Source: UBA5239 sp040391785
Lineage (GTDB): Bacteria > Verrucomicrobiota > Lentisphaeria > Victivallales > Victivallaceae
Reading direction: 5' to 3'
Assembly: GCA_040391785.1 (NCBI GenBank)
Contig: JBEBXH010000009.1
Span: 47,394-111,393 of the forward strand
DNA: 64,000 bases
In this document: piece by piece, positions 40,866 through 49,032 of the stretch
Numbering within the stretch: the stretch's first letter is position 1
Layout of the letters: the number at the start of each line of letters is the position of its first letter
The notes under the pieces: generated by a model
Told to the model about the DNA's origin: nothing
What the model saw: the letters and a program-made list of their open reading frames with translations, nothing else
Database searches by the model: none
Made by a program: the position numbers and the translations under genes

Positions 40866-42047
40866 TTACACGAAGACCGGGGTGATTTTTTCGAGCGGCA
40901 CCGGGATGGTCTGCTTGAGTTCGATGGATTGGATCGCCAGCTGGGCGAGGTAGGTCGACATGAAGCCGGCCAGCTCGTCGCACGGGGACGGTTTGTCATT
41001 CAGGATGGCGTCGATGAAGCCGTTCCACATGCTCACGTGTCCTTTGTCGACCATAAAGGGTTTGGTGTTTTCCTGTTTCTTGATGTTGCTGGTAAGGCCC
41101 TCGGTACGGAGGCGGTATTTCTGCATGTAGGCTTCAAATCCTTCCTGCGAAAGTTGCCCTTTGAACGGGTCGGCCTGCATCGGGAAAAATTCCGGTTCGG
41201 CGCCCGGAATGCCCCAGTAACGGTTTTCGACGAAAAAGAGGTTCTGGAACAATGCCGCTTTCGAGCTGACCTGATACATTTCCTTGGGATAATCGAACGT
41301 GCCGCTGCAGCTGAAAATCAGCGTGGCGGAGTCGCCGCCGCTGAACTTGATGGTGATGCCGTGGCTGAGGCGGCTGGAACCCCAGGCGTTGATTTCAGTC
41401 GGGCGCTGCGGGGCGAAAAACCAGCAGGCGAGGTCCAGCCAGTGGACGCTCTCGGCAATGATCGCGCCGCCGCCGTAAAGCGGGTCCATGTGTCCCATGC
41501 CGTACGAGGAGCTCTCGTCCTGGATATTGATCAGGAAATTGGTGCAGTCTTCCTCAGCCATCAGCGGGCGGTCGCTTTCGACGTAGCGCCAGGGCTGGTG
41601 TTGCGGGGATTTGAGCTGTTCCTGCCAGCGGCGGCGCAGGGCCTGCAGGGAAGGGGACATGCGCCGGTTCAGGTCGACGCAGAGCTTGACGCCGCCGCGG
41701 CGGACGGCGCGGATAATCTTGTAGGCCTCTTCGGTCTCCATGGCCATCGGTTTTTCGCAGAAAATATGGATGCCGCGCTTGGCGGCGGCTTCGATGATCG
41801 GCAGGTGAACTTCGTGCGTGGTGGCGATCTTGATCAGGTCGACTTCGGGGTCGGCAATCACTTCGTTGAAGTCGGCGGTCGAGTGCGGTGCGCCGAATTG
41901 TCTGGCCATGGCCGCGGCGTGGGCGGCGTTGATATCGCAGCACCATTTCAGCTCAAGCTGAGGGTGGTTGGCGATATTGGGCAGGTCCTGGGACTGGGCG
42001 AATTTTCCGCAACCGATCTGGGCGACAACTAATTTTCCGTTTTTCAT
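40866..42047 (-). CDS. Gfo/Idh/MocA-family oxidoreductase, second copy
   Basis: 393 residues. AQIGCGKFAQSQDLP (9-23) is the nucleotide loop and FCEKPMAMET (about 97-106) carries the catalytic Lys. HVHW-type active-site residues are replaced by GGGAIIAESVHWLDLACWF near residue 195. The C-terminal domain has a longer insert than the copy at 29827, and the two share only family-level similarity. It is convergent with the ATPase gene (five-base gap) and divergent from a GntR regulator with an operator-like palindrome between them, so it is very likely the target of that regulator. The sugar substrate is unknown. Confidence 0.9.
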   Translation of the reverse strand: MKNGKLVVAQIGCGKFAQSQDLPNIANHPQLELKWCCDINAAHAAAMARQFGAPHSTADFNEVIADPEVDLIKIATTHEVHLPIIEAAAKRGIHIFCEKPMAMETEEAYKIIRAVRRGGVKLCVDLNRRMSPSLQALRRRWQEQLKSPQHQPWRYVESDRPLMAEEDCTNFLINIQDESSSYGMGHMDPLYGGGAIIAESVHWLDLACWFFAPQRPTEINAWGSSRLSHGITIKFSGGDSATLIFSCSGTFDYPKEMYQVSSKAALFQNLFFVENRYWGIPGAEPEFFPMQADPFKGQLSQEGFEAYMQKYRLRTEGLTSNIKKQENTKPFMVDKGHVSMWNGFIDAILNDKPSPCDELAGFMSTYLAQLAIQSIELKQTIPVPLEKITPVFV

Positions 42048-42094
42048 GATATATTTACCTCATTTGAAAACTGATTATATATATAATATACTCA

Positions 42095-42116
42095 GATATT
42101 GAAAAATGTCAATATC
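42095..42116. promoter_or_regulatory. 22-base operator candidate between divergent oxidoreductase and GntR genes
   Basis: GATATTGA (42095-42102) and TCAATATC (42109-42116) are perfect 8-base arms with spacer AAAATG. It lies in a 105-base divergent intergenic region next to TATATATATA promoter sequences, as expected for the site of the adjacent GntR protein. Confidence 0.6.
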
Positions 42117-42152
42117 CATTTGCAATGAAAATGTTTGGATTTATATTATGAT

Positions 42153-43166
42153 ATGAAAAACGAAGATACCAAATATGCGATGGTCGTGGAAGCGCTGAAG
42201 CGCGATATCCTCAGCGGCGAATTGGCCGCCGGGATGCGGCTGCCGGGACAGAATGTGCTCGGCAGCCGTTATGGCGTGTCGCCGATCACCTCGAAGCGGG
42301 CGCTGGCAGAGCTTGAGCGTTCCGGCTACATCGAGCGGCGGCCACGCAGTGGGTCGTACGTCTGCTATAAACCCCGGCTGTTCAGCGAGATCAATATTGT
42401 CATCGGCGGCAGCATTATCAACGAGCATTTGTGGCTGACCGATTATTGGAAAGGGGTGGAGCTCGAGGCCGCTAAACTGGGTATACCGACACAGGTGCTG
42501 CGGACTTCGGCGCCGGGCTTTGCCGAGCGGGTCCCGGAAGGGAGCGCGGAGCAGGGCGTGGTGCTGCTGGGATTCGAGGACCTGGAGCTGATCGGGCGTT
42601 TGCGCGAACGCGGGATTGCCCATGTGGTCGGGGTGACGGAGGCGCATCACACCCCTTATAATGTATTGGTCAATTACCGGCGCACAGTGGTGGAACTGGT
42701 CAATGCCATGTACCGCCGCGGCGGCTGCCGGAGAATCTACTTTCTCGGCACCTTGACCCAGCCCTCGCACTGTCTGGCGCGGGACGGGTTTGCGGCGGCG
42801 CTGGAGGAATTACCGTTCAGCGGCGAGATCCGGCATGTTGATGAGGACACGATTCAGGACGTGCTGCGGGAAATAGTCTTGCGCGATCCGGCGGCGGACG
42901 GTGTGGTGATCATGGGCGGCGGGCTGCCGTTCCGGGCGCTGCCGGTGCTGTTGCTGGCCGGACCACGGCTCAAGCTCGGGGCGCTGACCGAAAACCGGAC
43001 GATCATGGAGTTGCGCGGGAGCGCGTTTATCGCCGATTACAGCCTGCTCGAATGCGGGCGGCTACTTTTTCAACTGCTCTACGAGGCCAAGTCCAATCCC
43101 GGTTTACCGGCCACGACGCGTTACCCGGATTTTCAGATCTCGGAGCCGTCTTCGGTGGGGCGGTAA
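42153..43166 (+). CDS. GntR-type regulator with LacI-like sensor domain
   Basis: 337 residues from MKNEDTKY (ATG 42153). A TTG 18 bases upstream is in frame but poorer. The winged helix covers about 1-70 (RDILSGELAAGMRLPGQNVL, SRYGVSPITSKRALAEL, RRPRSGSYV). The sensor follows from about 75 (INIVIGGSIINEH, then GVVLLGFEDLELIGRL). It is probably autoregulated through the 42095-42116 palindrome and controls the divergent oxidoreductase. The last 34 bases overlap the convergent SirB1-like gene. Confidence 0.83.
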   Translation: MKNEDTKYAMVVEALKRDILSGELAAGMRLPGQNVLGSRYGVSPITSKRALAELERSGYIERRPRSGSYVCYKPRLFSEINIVIGGSIINEHLWLTDYWKGVELEAAKLGIPTQVLRTSAPGFAERVPEGSAEQGVVLLGFEDLELIGRLRERGIAHVVGVTEAHHTPYNVLVNYRRTVVELVNAMYRRGGCRRIYFLGTLTQPSHCLARDGFAAALEELPFSGEIRHVDEDTIQDVLREIVLRDPAADGVVIMGGGLPFRALPVLLLAGPRLKLGALTENRTIMELRGSAFIADYSLLECGRLLFQLLYEAKSNPGLPATTRYPDFQISEPSSVGR

Positions 43167-43951
43167 GGGTAGGGGAGGAAATCCAGCGGATCGTTGTCGT
43201 CAAGACCGGTCAGGGAGTGCCCGATGGTGCTGACGTAGCGGAAGCTGTCGGAGCTGACGGCGTACTGGAAAAGCATCAGTGCGGTGAGCTTCAGGATCTT
43301 GGTATTGTTCCAGAATTCGCACAGATTGATATTGATGTTCGGGAGCAGCTGCCAGTTGTTGCGCGGCGTGAGGCCGTTGCCGAATTTATCCACGAGAATG
43401 AAATCGTCGAGCATTTTGGCGATCCGCAGTTCCAGCCCGAGTTCGTGCCCGGCGGCGACCACGATGGAGTCGAGAATGAAGTCTGCCCCGATATGCTCCT
43501 CCAGCACCGGGCCAAGACAGTAATGATCGGCGTGAATGTCGGTGGGGGCGGGCACGTTGTAGCCGTTTTTGCGCATGAAATAGGCCATTTCGCCGAGGTT
43601 GCGCGGGTTGTAGCGGTCGGCGGTCTCGAGGAACTCGCCCCACTGCTCCTCCAGCGAGCGTCGCGAATCGTTGTCGTACCACTGGAGATGAACCTCCATA
43701 AGGCCCTCGATCAACGGCGTTTTCGGATTGTTGATGATTTTGGCGAAGCCGGCGCGGCGCTGGCGCAGCGTAATGATCGACTGCAGCTGGTGAATCCGCC
43801 GCCGCAGAATCGGATTGTCCGATTCATGGTATTCGGCCAGGTATGGTTCGAGGGCCTCGCCCTGCTTCAGCAGTTCGGCCATGGCGGTATGGACGGTTTG
43901 CGGCTGGGGGTCGTCCAGCAGCTTGATCAGGGCATTAATCCGGTTGTCCAT
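43133..43951 (-). CDS. SirB1-like transglutaminase-fold protein lacking the usual Cys
   Basis: 272 residues from MDNRINAL; ATG 43951 has AGGAAA seven bases before it, inside the end of the exonuclease gene. The N-terminal helical part (HEAT-like) and the block DRYNPRNLGEMAYFM match the SirB1/Transglut_core2 layout. The following GADFILDSIVVAAGHELGLE stands where family members have the loop with the nucleophile; no Cys is seen there. The protein is thus probably a non-catalytic binding form. It is the last gene of a unit behind the aldolase and exonuclease. Function unknown. Family call by pattern. Confidence 0.5.
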   Translation of the reverse strand: MDNRINALIKLLDDPQPQTVHTAMAELLKQGEALEPYLAEYHESDNPILRRRIHQLQSIITLRQRRAGFAKIINNPKTPLIEGLMEVHLQWYDNDSRRSLEEQWGEFLETADRYNPRNLGEMAYFMRKNGYNVPAPTDIHADHYCLGPVLEEHIGADFILDSIVVAAGHELGLELRIAKMLDDFILVDKFGNGLTPRNNWQLLPNININLCEFWNNTKILKLTALMLFQYAVSSDSFRYVSTIGHSLTGLDDNDPLDFLPYPYRPTEDGSEI

Positions 43952-44732
43952 CGGTGGGTTTCCTGGGGAAAACGCCGGCCAGGGCGTCGCTGGCGATTTT
44001 TTTGACGTCATCGGGGAAATCGGAGCGGAGAATCCACTTCAGGAATCCCGGTTCGTTGATCGAAAGTTCGCTGAGCGGCATACCGGAATGTTTGCCGAAA
44101 TTGACGATCGCATCCGAGCCGGACCAGCGGAAACGGCCCTGCGAATCGATGTTGTCGGGGTTGATATTGCTGGAGAGCTTGTGCAGTTCCTCGACGGTGT
44201 TGCCGATTTCGGGGTGCTTGCTGATCTGGCCGAGCACGACGTCGAGGGTGGCGAGGGTATCGGCCTCGGCGCTGTGGGCGTCCTCGAGTTCTTTGCCGCA
44301 AAAAAGTTTATAAGCGTCGCTGAGAGTGCGCGGAAAAAGCTTGCAGAAAATGCTGTAGGCGTCGATGATCCGGCGGCCGGTCATGTCGAATTCCAGTCCG
44401 GCGCGGCCGAATTCGTTGGTCAGCAGCGGGATATCGAATTTGATGATGTTGTAGCCGCCGATGTCGCAGTTGTCGAAATACTTCAGCAGATTATTGGCGA
44501 TGATGCTGAAAACCGGTTTGTCGGCCACGTCGGCATCGGTAATGCCGTGAACCGCGGCGGCGCCTTCCGGGATCGGCATTTCGGGGTTGACCAACCGGGT
44601 GTAGGTTTCGCGGCGGCCGTCGGGATGGACCTTGACCACGGAAATTTCGACGATCCGGTCGCGCGTGACGTTGGTACCGGTAGTCTCGAGGTCAAAAAAT
44701 ATGATCGGCCTTTCCAGTTTCAGTTCGGACAT
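43935..44732 (-). CDS. DEDDh 3'-5' exonuclease, DnaQ-like, with DUF3820 domain
   Basis: 265 residues. The exonuclease domain (about 8-165) shows FFDLETTGTN with D14 and E16, GYNIIKFDIPLL with the second Asp, and AHSAEADTLATL with the His and last Asp of DEDDh. It removes bases from 3' ends in proofreading-like or repair work. Residues about 205-255 (IVNFGKHSGMPLSELS ... FLKWILRSDFP) match the short DUF3820 module often found behind such nucleases. Lies 13 bases after the aldolase gene, same strand. Confidence 0.9.
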   Translation of the reverse strand: MSELKLERPIIFFDLETTGTNVTRDRIVEISVVKVHPDGRRETYTRLVNPEMPIPEGAAAVHGITDADVADKPVFSIIANNLLKYFDNCDIGGYNIIKFDIPLLTNEFGRAGLEFDMTGRRIIDAYSIFCKLFPRTLSDAYKLFCGKELEDAHSAEADTLATLDVVLGQISKHPEIGNTVEELHKLSSNINPDNIDSQGRFRWSGSDAIVNFGKHSGMPLSELSINEPGFLKWILRSDFPDDVKKIASDALAGVFPRKPTDGQPD

Positions 44733-44745
44733 AGGTGCTACTCCA

Positions 44746-45381
44746 TTATTTCTTGCGGTTGATCAACTGGTCGAGGTTGTTCAGATCGCATGCTCTCAGT
44801 TCCAGCGGATTGCCCGGCGGACCGTAGATATTAAGGTTGACCTGGGCACAGGCTTCCATGACTTCGAGACGGTCGAAGGCTTCCAGCAGTGAGCTGCCTG
44901 TGGCCAGCGCGCCGTGGTTCCGCATCAGCATGCAGTTGTTTCCAGCCGCAACCGCGGCAGTTTCGTCCGCCAGTTCACGGCTGCCGATGCAGTGGTAGCC
45001 CACCATGGCGATTTCGTCCAGAATCACATAGGACTCCGCCAGCAGATGCGTGTTGAGTTTGGTACCGGACGCCGCGTAGGTACTGGCAGCCGGCGGATGC
45101 GCATGAACCACCGCTTTGACATCGGGGCGCGCCAGATAAATGCCGATGTGCATGCGATTCTCGATGGACGGCTTGAAACGCTTGCCCATCATTTCGCCCT
45201 CCATGTCCATGACGCCGATATCGTCCGCGGTCAGACGACCTTTGTCGGTGCCGGACGGCGTGATCAGGATGTAGTCCCCCCAGCGTGCGGAGATGTTGCC
45301 GCCGCTTGTGGTGGTGAGTTTCTGCTGGTACAGGCGCCTCATAAAATAGGCGATTTCTTCTTTAATTTTGTCCATAGTCAT
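44746..45381 (-). CDS. Class II aldolase/adducin family protein (fuculose-phosphate aldolase-like)
   Basis: 211 residues. TTSGGNISAR (24-33) is the phosphate loop. The zinc site is H93 and H95 (VVHAHPP) and H156 (MRNHGAL), with E74 in SIENRMH as catalytic acid candidate. The family cleaves L-fuculose- or rhamnulose-1-phosphate to dihydroxyacetone phosphate and lactaldehyde, or acts on related sugar phosphates. A fucosidase operon lies 12 kb away, which would fit fucose use, but no kinase or isomerase is here. Two possible starts (45381 and 45375). Confidence 0.88.
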   Translation of the reverse strand: MTMDKIKEEIAYFMRRLYQQKLTTTSGGNISARWGDYILITPSGTDKGRLTADDIGVMDMEGEMMGKRFKPSIENRMHIGIYLARPDVKAVVHAHPPAASTYAASGTKLNTHLLAESYVILDEIAMVGYHCIGSRELADETAAVAAGNNCMLMRNHGALATGSSLLEAFDRLEVMEACAQVNLNIYGPPGNPLELRACDLNNLDQLINRKK

Positions 45382-45515
45382 CCGTTTTTTCCGGCCTTCC
45401 GTTCGATGTCGAAAAATCAGCTTCGCAATTTTTCAACCTCACTCACGGCCGGGCGGTGTATTTTTATTAGCGCCTGCGGCTTACATCTATTTCGCCCTGC
45501 AGCGAGTTATTTTTT

Positions 45516-45563
45516 AGAATTAAGGAGAATTTTTTCTTCTTTCTTAATTCTTCTTTCTTAATT
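45516..45563. repeat. Period-7 AATTAAG-type arrays at the gatB stop
   Basis: Left arm AGAATTAAGGAGAATT (45516-45531). Right arm CTTAATT, CTTCTTT, CTTAATT (45543-45563), seven-base steps, whose last bases are part of the gatB stop codon (45562-45564). Confidence 0.6.
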
Positions 45564-47004
45564 AATCAAGCTTTTTCTTCAGCAGGTCCAGGCAGATCTG
45601 CGGATTCGCTTTGCCCTTGGAGAGCTTCATTGTCTGGCCCACCAGGAACTGGATTACTTTCGGGTTGCCGGATTTGTACTGTTCCACCTGCGTCGGGTTC
45701 TGCTCGATGACCTGATTGACCATTTCCTCGATCGCGCCCTGATCGCTTACCTGGACCAGACCTTTTTCCTCGACTACCGTTTTGGCGTCTTTGCCGGAGA
45801 TAAACATCTCGGCGAAAACGACTTTGCCGATCTTGCCGTTGATGGTGTTGTTTTCGATCATGATAATCAGTTCCGCCAGTTGCTCGGGCGAGACCGGGCA
45901 GTTTTCGATGACGGTTTCCGCCGCGGCGAGTTCGCGCAGCAGTTCGGTCTGAATCCAGTTCGACAGAATTTTCTGGGTTTTCACCAGTTTTGCCGCGGCG
46001 TCGAAATAAGCCGCCAGTTCACGCTCCTGCGTAAGCACCTGGGCATCGTATTCGGTCAGGCTGTAGTCGCTGACGAAACGCTCGCGCATCTGGTCCGGGA
46101 GCTCCGGCAGTGCATTGCGGATTTCGTCGAGATAGGCATCGTTCAGATATACCGGCATCAGGTCCGGCTCCGGGAAATAACGGTAGTCGTCAACGGTTTC
46201 CTTGTTGCGCATGGAGTAGGATTCGCCGGTGTCGTCGTTCCAGCCGCGGGTTTCCTGGATGATGGTGCCGCCGGCTTCGATTTCCTTGACCTGGCGCCAG
46301 ATTTCATATTCGACCGCGCGATGGGCCGCGCGGATACTGTTCAGGTTCTTGATCTCGGCCTTGGTGCCGAGCTTGTCGCTGCCGACCGGGCGCACGGAGA
46401 CGTTCACGTCGCAGCGCATCTGGCCCTTTTCCTGGTCGCAGTCGCTGACGTCGCCGTAGCGGAGAATCTGCTTCAGATTGGTCAGGTAACAATAGACTTC
46501 ATCGGCACTGTGGAAGTCCGGTTCGGTCACGATTTCCATCAACGCCAGGCTGCAGCGGTTGAAGTCGACGGTGGTCGCATTGCCCTTGTGGCTGAGCTTG
46601 GCCACGTCTTCCTCGAGGTGGATACGGTTCAGCCGGACATCGCGCTCCGCGATCTCGGAACCGGAAAAGCCCTTGCCGCCGATGCGGACCCGTCCGCCGA
46701 GGCAGAGGGGCTGGTCGAGCTGCGAGAGCTGAAAGCTCTTGGCCATGTCCGCATAGAAATAGTTTTTGCGGTCGAATTTGCTGTAATGGGCGATTTCGCA
46801 GTTCAGCAGCATGCCGGCTTCCACGGTTTTGCGGATGGCCTGTTTGTTTGGCACGGGGAGTGCGCCGGGGTAGCCCATGCAGATGGGGCAGACCATGGTA
46901 TTGGGCTCTTCGCCGTATTTGTTGGGGCATGAGCAGAACATTTTACTTCTGGTCTTAACCTGGACGTGGGTTTCCAGACCGATAACAGCTTCATATGCAG
47001 GCAT
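45562..47004 (-). CDS. gatB: Aspartyl/glutamyl-tRNA amidotransferase subunit B
   Basis: 480 residues, full length. With GatA and GatC it converts Glu-tRNA(Gln) or Asp-tRNA(Asn) to the amide. The kinase-like cradle domain shows GLETHVQVKTRSKMFCSC, the Cys pair near CSCPNKYG and CPICMGYPG that binds zinc, and FDRKNYFYADMAKSFQLSQ. The C-terminal YqeY-like tail ends GKANPQICLDLLKKK. gatA and gatC are not adjacent, so the operon is split. The stop codon is embedded in a period-7 repeat. Confidence 0.96.
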   Translation of the reverse strand: MPAYEAVIGLETHVQVKTRSKMFCSCPNKYGEEPNTMVCPICMGYPGALPVPNKQAIRKTVEAGMLLNCEIAHYSKFDRKNYFYADMAKSFQLSQLDQPLCLGGRVRIGGKGFSGSEIAERDVRLNRIHLEEDVAKLSHKGNATTVDFNRCSLALMEIVTEPDFHSADEVYCYLTNLKQILRYGDVSDCDQEKGQMRCDVNVSVRPVGSDKLGTKAEIKNLNSIRAAHRAVEYEIWRQVKEIEAGGTIIQETRGWNDDTGESYSMRNKETVDDYRYFPEPDLMPVYLNDAYLDEIRNALPELPDQMRERFVSDYSLTEYDAQVLTQERELAAYFDAAAKLVKTQKILSNWIQTELLRELAAAETVIENCPVSPEQLAELIIMIENNTINGKIGKVVFAEMFISGKDAKTVVEEKGLVQVSDQGAIEEMVNQVIEQNPTQVEQYKSGNPKVIQFLVGQTMKLSKGKANPQICLDLLKKKLD

Positions 47005-47051
47005 TATTCTAAGTCCTTGTGTGAAAAATTAATCGTCTCTTAATTTACTGC

Positions 47052-47067
47052 GAAAATCGCGATTTTC
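47052..47067. promoter_or_regulatory. Perfect 16-base palindrome upstream of gatB
   Basis: GAAAATCGCGATTTTC lies 48 bases before the gatB start, between a -35-like and a -10-like (TAAATT) hexamer on the minus strand. It could be a repressor site. Confidence 0.4.
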
Positions 47068-47162
47068 CAGCGTCACGGTGAATTTATTCGGAAAAAGTAA
47101 GCAGCTACGGTTTTGCCGGACAAGTCGGAATAAAAATTTAGTCTTTTTTGAAATCGGGGTTC

Positions 47163-47212
47163 TTGACAAATGCAGATTTGGCTGTATAATTTTGCTATAC
47201 GAAAAATTCGTA
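47163..47212 (+). promoter_or_regulatory. Promoter and operator of the LacI-type regulator gene
   Basis: TTGACA (47163-47168), 16-base spacer, TATAAT (47185-47190): a full consensus promoter. Eight bases further, TACGAA-AAA-TTCGTA (47198-47212) is a perfect palindrome at the start of transcription, a natural site for the regulator to repress itself and the genes behind it. Confidence 0.7.
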
Positions 47213-47244
47213 AGAAAAATTCATAACACAAATTTGAGGTTAAA

Positions 47245-48240
47245 ATGGCTGGATCGCTGAAAATGGTTGCCGAACGGGCGGGACTGTCGCCCTCGACGGT
47301 TTCCCAGATTCTGAACCGGCGGCCGAATGACTTCAGTTCGGAGGAAACCCGGCAGCGGGTGTTCGCCATTGCCAGCGAAATCGGGTATAAACAGAATTTC
47401 GGGCACAAGGTGCTGCGCGGTGACAAAACACACACGGTGGCGATCCTGCTCGGTATGCACCGTCTTTCGCTGGAAGAACACATTCAGGAGCTGATCATCA
47501 TGCTGTTGGACAAGTTCGAGCAGCGGAATTATGCGTCTTATTTGATTTCGCTTGGCGAAACGGCCGCCGGCAATATGAGGAAGGTGCGGGACCTGATTTC
47601 GCGCGGAGTGGACGGCTTCGTGGCGATCGGTGCTCCGCACGGCGCCAAAGAGATCGAGCAGGAAATCATGATGCAGGGCAAATGCCTTATCGGGTTCAAT
47701 GCCGATTTCCAACGCGATGTATGCCAGCGGGTTTCGCCCTCAGCCGAGACCATTTTGCGTTTTTTCCTCGCGGAGGGCCGGAGTAATTTCAAGGTTTTGT
47801 TCGGCAACAGTGTGAATATCGAGCGAATGCAGGCGTTTTCCCGGATTTTTCCGGATTTGAGCAGGGAGGAAATTACCGCGCGTTATTATGTGAATATGGG
47901 GGACCTGGGGGAACACAACGATATTGATTTGTTTTCGCGGGTCGGTTACGAAAAAACCCGTGAAGTGATGGAAAAAGACCCGTCGATTCAGGCTTTGTAC
48001 TACATGAACGACTATTTTGTGCTGGGCGGGGTGAAATATCTTTTCGAGCATGGTTACAAAATCGGCAAAGACGTCGCCGTGGGCGGTTTCAACAATATCA
48101 ATGCGGTTCGCAATCACGTCTGCCCGATTTCATCCGGCAGGCATAAACTGGAGGAAATATCCGATATCCTGGTCCAGGAAGTAGAGGAAACCGGCAAATT
48201 GAAGAAAATGATTGAACCTGAAACTATTATCCGAAAATAA
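47245..48240 (+). CDS. LacI-family transcriptional regulator
   Basis: 331 residues. The helix-turn-helix is at 4-24 (LKMVAERAGLSPSTVSQILN) with the hinge-like VLRGDKTHTVAILL; the sensor covers about 60-325 (RRVD-type GVDGFVAIG, YYMNDYFVLGGVKYL, VGGFNNI). It probably binds the palindrome 47198-47212. The pseudopilin gene follows after 22 bases and the secreted protein gene 5 bases after that, so the three form one operon under its own control. The inducing sugar is unknown. Confidence 0.9.
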   Translation: MAGSLKMVAERAGLSPSTVSQILNRRPNDFSSEETRQRVFAIASEIGYKQNFGHKVLRGDKTHTVAILLGMHRLSLEEHIQELIIMLLDKFEQRNYASYLISLGETAAGNMRKVRDLISRGVDGFVAIGAPHGAKEIEQEIMMQGKCLIGFNADFQRDVCQRVSPSAETILRFFLAEGRSNFKVLFGNSVNIERMQAFSRIFPDLSREEITARYYVNMGDLGEHNDIDLFSRVGYEKTREVMEKDPSIQALYYMNDYFVLGGVKYLFEHGYKIGKDVAVGGFNNINAVRNHVCPISSGRHKLEEISDILVQEVEETGKLKKMIEPETIIRK

Positions 48241-48262
48241 AACCAATATGGAGGATTTATCT

Positions 48263-49027
48263 ATGGAACGAAAATATTTTACACTTATTGAACTTCTGGT
48301 CGTAATTGCGATCATAGCGATCCTGGCGGCCATGCTGCTGCCGGCGCTGAACAAAGCCCGGCAGAAAGCTCATGCGATTACCTGTACCAATAACCTGAAG
48401 ACGATCGGTTACGCCGCTCAATTTTATGGCAACGACTTCGATGACTACATGGTACCGTCGTCGTTTTATCACTCCACTACCCCATTTCTTCCGCCCGGCG
48501 GCAATGTGGTGGGGGACTCAAACGCCATCAAATCGAGCTTTTTCTGGGTATTCAATTCTCTCGGTTATATCAAGTTTTTCGCCAGCAGCTACGGAGATTG
48601 GGTGGATAATAACGCCAAAGTATTTTTCTGTCCGTCCATGAAACTCAGGACTACCTATTACAGCAGATTGTATTGGGGGTTGAACAGCTATGCGGTCAGT
48701 AGCGCGGTTCTTCACAAGGCGCCGTATTATTTCGGCGAAGCCGCAAGCAATCAGATCTGGTTCAAATACGGCATGGTGAAGACGCCGAGCCAGAAATGGT
48801 ACATCAGCGACGCCGCTGGCGACACGAGTTATCTGGAATCCAACATGATTATGATTCCCAATACCTATACGCCCGGCGGTGGTATTTCCGCGCCGCATGA
48901 TTGGCACCGGGGTACCGTGAATATGTTGCATGTGGGGGGCAATGTTTCCGCCTACAATGCGATCTATACCTATGGTAATAAACTGCAACCAATTGCCGCG
49001 GATGCCTATGTCCGCTATGACAGGTGA
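48263..49027 (+). CDS. Pseudopilin, DUF1559-like type with H-X9-GG tail
   Basis: 254 residues from MERKYFTLIEL; GGAGG eight bases before ATG 48263. The prepilin helix FTLIELLVVIAIIAILAAML is textbook, but the residue before the cut is Tyr (KY/FTLIEL) instead of Gly. The globular part is aromatic-rich. Near the end WHRGTVNMLHVGGNV fits the H-X9-DG motif of the processing-associated family with Asp changed to Gly. It should be cut by a prepilin peptidase and enter a type II secretion or pilus-like assembly; no such machinery genes are in the window. It sits between a regulator and a secreted carbohydrate-active protein. Confidence 0.88.
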   Translation: MERKYFTLIELLVVIAIIAILAAMLLPALNKARQKAHAITCTNNLKTIGYAAQFYGNDFDDYMVPSSFYHSTTPFLPPGGNVVGDSNAIKSSFFWVFNSLGYIKFFASSYGDWVDNNAKVFFCPSMKLRTTYYSRLYWGLNSYAVSSAVLHKAPYYFGEAASNQIWFKYGMVKTPSQKWYISDAAGDTSYLESNMIMIPNTYTPGGGISAPHDWHRGTVNMLHVGGNVSAYNAIYTYGNKLQPIAADAYVRYDR

Positions 49028-49032
49028 ATAAT

